From a virus, in IMG/VR virus record IMGVR_UViG_3300046467_001851, positions 1-22,366 of that record: a stretch of DNA of 22,366 bases; one strand, given 5' to 3'. The notes beneath the pieces were generated by a model. It did not search any database and was not told the DNA's origin. It saw only the letters and a list, made by a program, of their open reading frames with translations. A program made the translations under genes and the position numbers. Position 1 is the first letter of the stretch. Each line of letters starts with the position of its first letter. This document shows, piece after piece, positions 19,752-22,366 of this stretch.

Positions 19752-19902
19752 CACCGAAGGGTTCAGCAAAAAATTCATGGAACTCTACTCAAAGGCCACC
19801 TTCTTCCAAGGCGTTGAAGAGGAAACTAAAGACATGACGGATAAAGAACTTAAGGCAAAGATAAAACGCCTCGTCCGAAAGATTGGCTTGGAGGACAAGT
19901 AA
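19744..19902 (+). CDS. Hypothetical small basic protein
   Basis: A 52-residue protein starting MSDTEGFSKKFMELYSKAT, with SD GGAGGGTG and an 8-base overlap with the preceding gene. It ends in a basic helix, DKELKAKIKRLVRKIGLEDK. No cysteine or membrane segment. The stop overlaps the next start (TAATG). Function is unknown; the helix could bind nucleic acid or a partner. Confidence 0.6.
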   Translation: MSDTEGFSKKFMELYSKATFFQGVEEETKDMTDKELKAKIKRLVRKIGLEDK

Positions 19903-20663
19903 TGGCCTTAACTGACACGCAACGTCACATTCTCGCGACAGCAGTTTCCAACAAGATGGCGACAGACATGGTGGCTGCGGCAGATCCCAAGAAATACAGG
20001 GGGTACAACCCCGTTAGTTTTCGGCGTATGGCTAAATCCAGAATATATGTAGACATCCTCGACACTCCCAAGTTCGCCTGGTGGAAGGAGATTTATAAGG
20101 ACAGGGAAGAGGCGTATAAGGCCCTTGGTTTTGACCCCGTAACCGGAGATGATGCTATGGATAAGCGATTAAAGCAAATCAAGAAAGAGTATAAGGCGCT
20201 GGTGCTTCCCGGCGGGCTTTCTCGTCACACCGTGGGCAATCTGAAGTGGCTTATCTCTACCGTGGGAAAGCTGATAAAACTCGACGTCCGCCGGGTAAAA
20301 CAACTATCCCTTGGGCTCGATGAACGCGCTCTACTCACACAAGATGTGGAGGACGCCCGTGGTGCGGAGGAAACGGCATGCCTTGAGCTATCCAACCTGC
20401 GCGATAAAATTGCTCGGGACGAACTCGAGCGGGACTGGGAACTCGAAGGCCTCCAGCAGGGCTTGAGGGATTCCGAAGATCATGTCGACCAATACCGCAG
20501 GGAGTACGCGAACGTACTGAAGGAAAGGTGCGGAGTTAACCCTGTAACCGGAGAGAAGCAGTGGCACTGCGGGTGCGTAGCTGCCTTGCGGATAGAACAC
20601 AAGAAGCTCCTCAAGAAGATGAAGCTAATGCGGGCCGACATGAAAAAGAAAACCAGGGTGTAG
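19902..20663 (+). CDS. Hypothetical coiled-coil protein
   Basis: A 253-residue protein starting MALTDTQRHILATAVSNKM, beginning on the last base of the previous stop. The N-terminal 120 residues contain FAWWKEIYKDREEAYKALGFDPVTGD and SRHTVGNLKWLISTVGKLIKLD. From about 140 a long charged helix runs to the end, interrupted by ERCGVNPVTGEKQWHCGCVAAL, where CGC may bind metal. The phrase (F/N)-P-V-T-G occurs twice (about 77 and 215). No known family is recognised. Confidence 0.6.
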   Translation: MALTDTQRHILATAVSNKMATDMVAAADPKKYRGYNPVSFRRMAKSRIYVDILDTPKFAWWKEIYKDREEAYKALGFDPVTGDDAMDKRLKQIKKEYKALVLPGGLSRHTVGNLKWLISTVGKLIKLDVRRVKQLSLGLDERALLTQDVEDARGAEETACLELSNLRDKIARDELERDWELEGLQQGLRDSEDHVDQYRREYANVLKERCGVNPVTGEKQWHCGCVAALRIEHKKLLKKMKLMRADMKKKTRV

Positions 20664-20673
20664 GAGGTAGGTG

Positions 20674-20928
20674 ATGAGAGACTGGGGGTTAGGCAGCGAC
20701 AGCGAGAAGAAGCGTGACCCTGTAACCCAGCCCGAACACTACGTTCAGGGTAAGGTGGAGGTAATCGATGCCATCATGCTGCTCGGCCTCGACCCCTGTG
20801 CCGGTAACGTGCTGAAATATATTGCCAGGTTCCAGATGAAGGGTGGCAGGCAAGACCTCGAGAAGGCTCGCCAGTACATCACGTTGATGCTCGATAACTA
20901 CGAGGACTGGTATGGATCCGACGGCTGA
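20674..20928 (+). CDS. DUF3310 family protein
   Basis: An 84-residue protein from ATG 20674 (MRDWGLGSDSEKKRDPVTQ), with SD GGAGG; an in-frame GTG lies 3 bases upstream. DPVTQPEHYVQGKVEVIDAIMLLGLDPCAGNVLKYIARFQMKGGRQDLEKARQYI carries the DUF3310 signature: P-x-H-Y at the start, E-V-I-D, GN-x-x-KYI-R and a DL-KA-x-Y helix. The family is common in phages and sometimes called nucleotide kinase, but activity is not proven for it. The gene overlaps the HNH gene by 17 bases. Confidence 0.88.
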   Translation: MRDWGLGSDSEKKRDPVTQPEHYVQGKVEVIDAIMLLGLDPCAGNVLKYIARFQMKGGRQDLEKARQYITLMLDNYEDWYGSDG

Positions 20929-21427
20929 CGACGAGCTTCTCTCCGAAGCATACACCCTGATCCTGGCTACTCTAGCCCGCGATCTATCAGGCAATCATAA
21001 TAACGAGAGGAAACTCTCTGGATGGATTGCCAGGTATGTCGAAAGGGACAGGCAGAAGAGAGGACGCCCCCTGAATGGATTGCTAGGTATGTCGAAAGAG
21101 ACAGACAGAAGGAACTGGGCCAGCGAGCATGACGTCTGCTGGATATGTGGGGAACGAGATTATCGCGGCTTCCCGCTCGAGACACATGAAATGGAACGTC
21201 GTAGTCAGGCGCCGACACGCTGGATGCAGAGGTGCAACTACTTCCGTACCTGCAAGATCTGCCACATGGACAAGCTCGCGTCCATGGCACACGCCCGGCA
21301 ATTGGCCTACAAGCAGGCCAAGGATCCAGAGAACTATGATCTCCAAGTCTGGCTAAAGATCCGCGACCCGGACCTCCATGCGCCTAACCGTGTTACGCAG
21401 GAAGACGTTGACGTGTTCAATGAATAA
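20912..21427 (+). CDS. HNH-type endonuclease-like protein, possible fusion
   Basis: A 171-residue frame starting MDPTADDELLSEAYTLIL, with SD GAGG. Residues about 76-125 form a zinc/HNH-like module: C76-W-I-C79, ETHEMERR with the candidate catalytic His, RCNYF, and C-K-I-C-H, seen in HNH nucleases of phages. Residues 1-55 are a separate helical part. The junction contains a 37-bp near-duplicate in shifted frame (21022-21058 and 21075-21111). Without it the first part would end after ERDRQKELGQRA and the HNH part would begin at ATG 21089 (MSKETDRRNWASEHD). So this may be a natural fusion of two overlapping genes. Confidence 0.7.
   Translation: MDPTADDELLSEAYTLILATLARDLSGNHNNERKLSGWIARYVERDRQKRGRPLNGLLGMSKETDRRNWASEHDVCWICGERDYRGFPLETHEMERRSQAPTRWMQRCNYFRTCKICHMDKLASMAHARQLAYKQAKDPENYDLQVWLKIRDPDLHAPNRVTQEDVDVFNE
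21022..21058 (+). repeat. 37-bp direct repeat, copy 1
   Basis: Begins ATGGATTGCCAGG. It matches copy 2 at 34 of 37 positions and is read here as WIARYVERDRQK. Confidence 0.9.
21075..21111 (+). repeat. 37-bp direct repeat, copy 2
   Basis: Begins ATGGATTGCTAGG. It lies 53 bases from copy 1, not a multiple of three, so it is read in a different frame as GLLGMSKETDRR. Confidence 0.9.
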
Positions 21428-21440
21428 ATGCGATAACATC

Positions 21441-21806
21441 ATGAAGATTACCCTGCCCTACCCACCGAGCGTCAACACCTACTGGAGGGCCATTGGTCGG
21501 GGTAGAGTAATCCTTTCCAAGAAGGGCCGTGAGTATCGACAGGAAGTAGCCTATGAGGCTGTCAGGCAGCGGGGCGCGATCCGCAAGCGGCCGCTCGAGG
21601 GCAGGGTGAAAATTGATATCATGGCCTGGATGCCCGACAAGAGAAGGCGAGACCTGGATAACATACTCAAGGCCACACTCGATTCACTTGTGCATGCGGC
21701 CGGCCTGCTGCTTGATGACGAACAGATTGATGACCTGCGAATCAGGCGAGCCGGAGTTGAAAAGCCAGGCCGACTTGAGGTTAAACTGACTGAGATCAAA
21801 TGCTAA
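21441..21806 (+). CDS. rusA: RusA family Holliday junction resolvase
   Basis: From ATG 21441 a 121-residue protein starting MKITLPYPPSVNTYWRAIG, the usual RusA beginning; ATG 21420 would add seven residues and overlaps the HNH stop. Catalytic residues are present: D71-L-D73-N74, K77 and D92, matching D70, D72, K76 and D91 of E. coli RusA, in RRRDLDNILKATLDSL and GLLLDDEQI. RusA dimers cut four-way junctions symmetrically. It would process recombination or replication intermediates made by the annealing protein and helicase upstream. It is the last gene of the early block. Confidence 0.93.
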   Translation: MKITLPYPPSVNTYWRAIGRGRVILSKKGREYRQEVAYEAVRQRGAIRKRPLEGRVKIDIMAWMPDKRRRDLDNILKATLDSLVHAAGLLLDDEQIDDLRIRRAGVEKPGRLEVKLTEIKC

Positions 21807-21835
21807 AATAGAGTGACCTATACTAAGGGGATACC
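21807..21835 (+). promoter_or_regulatory. Possible promoter of the right-end virion gene
   Basis: TATACT at 21819-21824 is close to a -10 box, but no clear -35 is visible. It would leave a leader of only a few bases, since AAGGGG (SD) starts right after it. Confidence 0.25.
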
Positions 21836-22366
21836 ATGGCAATCACTGGACGTTCGATAAAACAACCGGAATATACGACGCAGAAAAACCACCTGCTCCA
21901 CTCCTCCGTGGTGGATGGTCTGGCCTTCTCGTGGTCAAATGCCACCTACAACTATACTGCGGCGGACACAATCCTGGCTGTTCAAAACGACAGCACTACC
22001 CAAAACCTGCACATCGACCAGATATGGTGCCACGGGGATACCACGACGCGAGTAATCGTCCATGCGACAAGTGAAAATGGCTTCACTATGGCCGGAGCAG
22101 CCGGAGTCACGGGGGTCAATTTGAATAGAGTTGGCACCCCGGCAGTAGCCGCTGCGACCGCTTTTGCGCATGAAAGCGGCAATACACAGGGCAAAATCTT
22201 CTGGGCTGGCAGTATCCCGGCAGATAACGCTACGCCCGTAGCTATTGGCCTCGGTATTATTCTTGGTGTGGATGATGGCAGTGGCGAGGCAGGCGGAGTT
22301 ATTGCCGTGGATTTCACTGACGTTGGCGGGGAAGCCCTTGTCACTATCATTGGTCACTACGAGAAC
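21836..22366 (+). CDS. Probable virion protein (partial, C-terminus outside window)
   Basis: An ATG with SD AAGGGG opens a frame of 177 codons that reaches the window edge without a stop, starting MAITGRSIKQPEYTTQKNH. The sequence is strand-rich and high in Ala, Gly, Thr and Asp (AADTILAVQNDSTTQNLHIDQIW, TRVIVHATSENGFTMAGAAG, VAIGLGIILGVDDGSGEAG), without Cys clusters or a catalytic motif. Such composition and the repeated beta pattern are usual for head decoration, fibre or tail components. Minus-strand frames over the same bases are shadows. It may begin a late structural block on the plus strand. Confidence 0.65.
   Translation, partial: MAITGRSIKQPEYTTQKNHLLHSSVVDGLAFSWSNATYNYTAADTILAVQNDSTTQNLHIDQIWCHGDTTTRVIVHATSENGFTMAGAAGVTGVNLNRVGTPAVAAATAFAHESGNTQGKIFWAGSIPADNATPVAIGLGIILGVDDGSGEAGGVIAVDFTDVGGEALVTIIGHYEN

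Noticed and set aside
1-22366. CRISPR array or insertion sequence
   Set aside because: No regularly spaced repeat units and no transposase gene or terminal inverted repeats are visible.

Overview
The window is a stretch of double-stranded DNA bacteriophage or prophage genome. It holds a major capsid protein next to a scaffold-like protein, an SSB, a Rad52-like annealing protein, an SF2 helicase, a RusA resolvase, an HNH protein, a DUF3310 protein, and many very short, tightly packed ORFs with ATGA overlaps and strong Shine-Dalgarno (SD) sites. No rRNA, tRNA or clear host gene is visible. The host cannot be named from the sequence. A CsrA homologue and an RNA polymerase alpha-CTD-like protein suggest a bacterium that uses CsrA, possibly a proteobacterium; this is inference.

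Layout. (1) 1-5018, minus strand: a virion protein cut by the left edge, major capsid protein, scaffold-like protein, a terminator and 11-bp tandem-repeat spacer, a PD-(D/E)XK-like protein overlapping a zinc-ribbon gene, a coupled mini membrane protein, and a metallophosphoesterase with an N-terminal helix-turn-helix. (2) 5132-7199, plus strand: a small membrane protein, a 374-bp hairpin-rich region without a gene, an M19 membrane-dipeptidase homologue and a small unknown protein. (3) 7235-8358, minus strand: a two-gene operon (membrane protein, then PP-loop/PAPS-reductase-like enzyme) with an imperfect 35-bp direct repeat at each end. (4) 8786-10031, plus strand: a CGCG-rich island with a small unknown gene and a gp88-like gene, closed by a terminator and followed by about 480 bp without a convincing gene. 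(5) 10569-13346: a run of ten small genes, four of which share the leader AGGAGTGCA over their ribosome-binding site. (6) 13424-15135: SSB, zinc-finger protein, coiled-coil protein and serine recombinase. (7) 15131-16608: a candidate small RNA, three small membrane proteins, then HTH protein, CsrA and alpha-CTD-like protein. (8) 16605-21806: recombination and replication genes ending in RusA. (9) 21836 to the right edge: a probable virion protein that runs off the window.

The most striking observation is a possible compact regulatory system. Just after the recombinase gene there is a perfect TATAAT box, then a 15-bp hairpin followed by five T, which would give an RNA of about 60 nt. Its 16-nt loop, TTTATGCACTCCTTTT, is the exact complement of the SD leader of the gene at 10993 over 13 bases, and of three other small-gene leaders over 10-11 bases. 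The same neighbourhood encodes an HTH protein, a CsrA that keeps Arg44, and an alpha-CTD-like protein that keeps most of the DNA-contacting residues. Together these look like a phage-encoded set for control of translation and transcription. This is inferred from sequence alone and needs RNA data to confirm.
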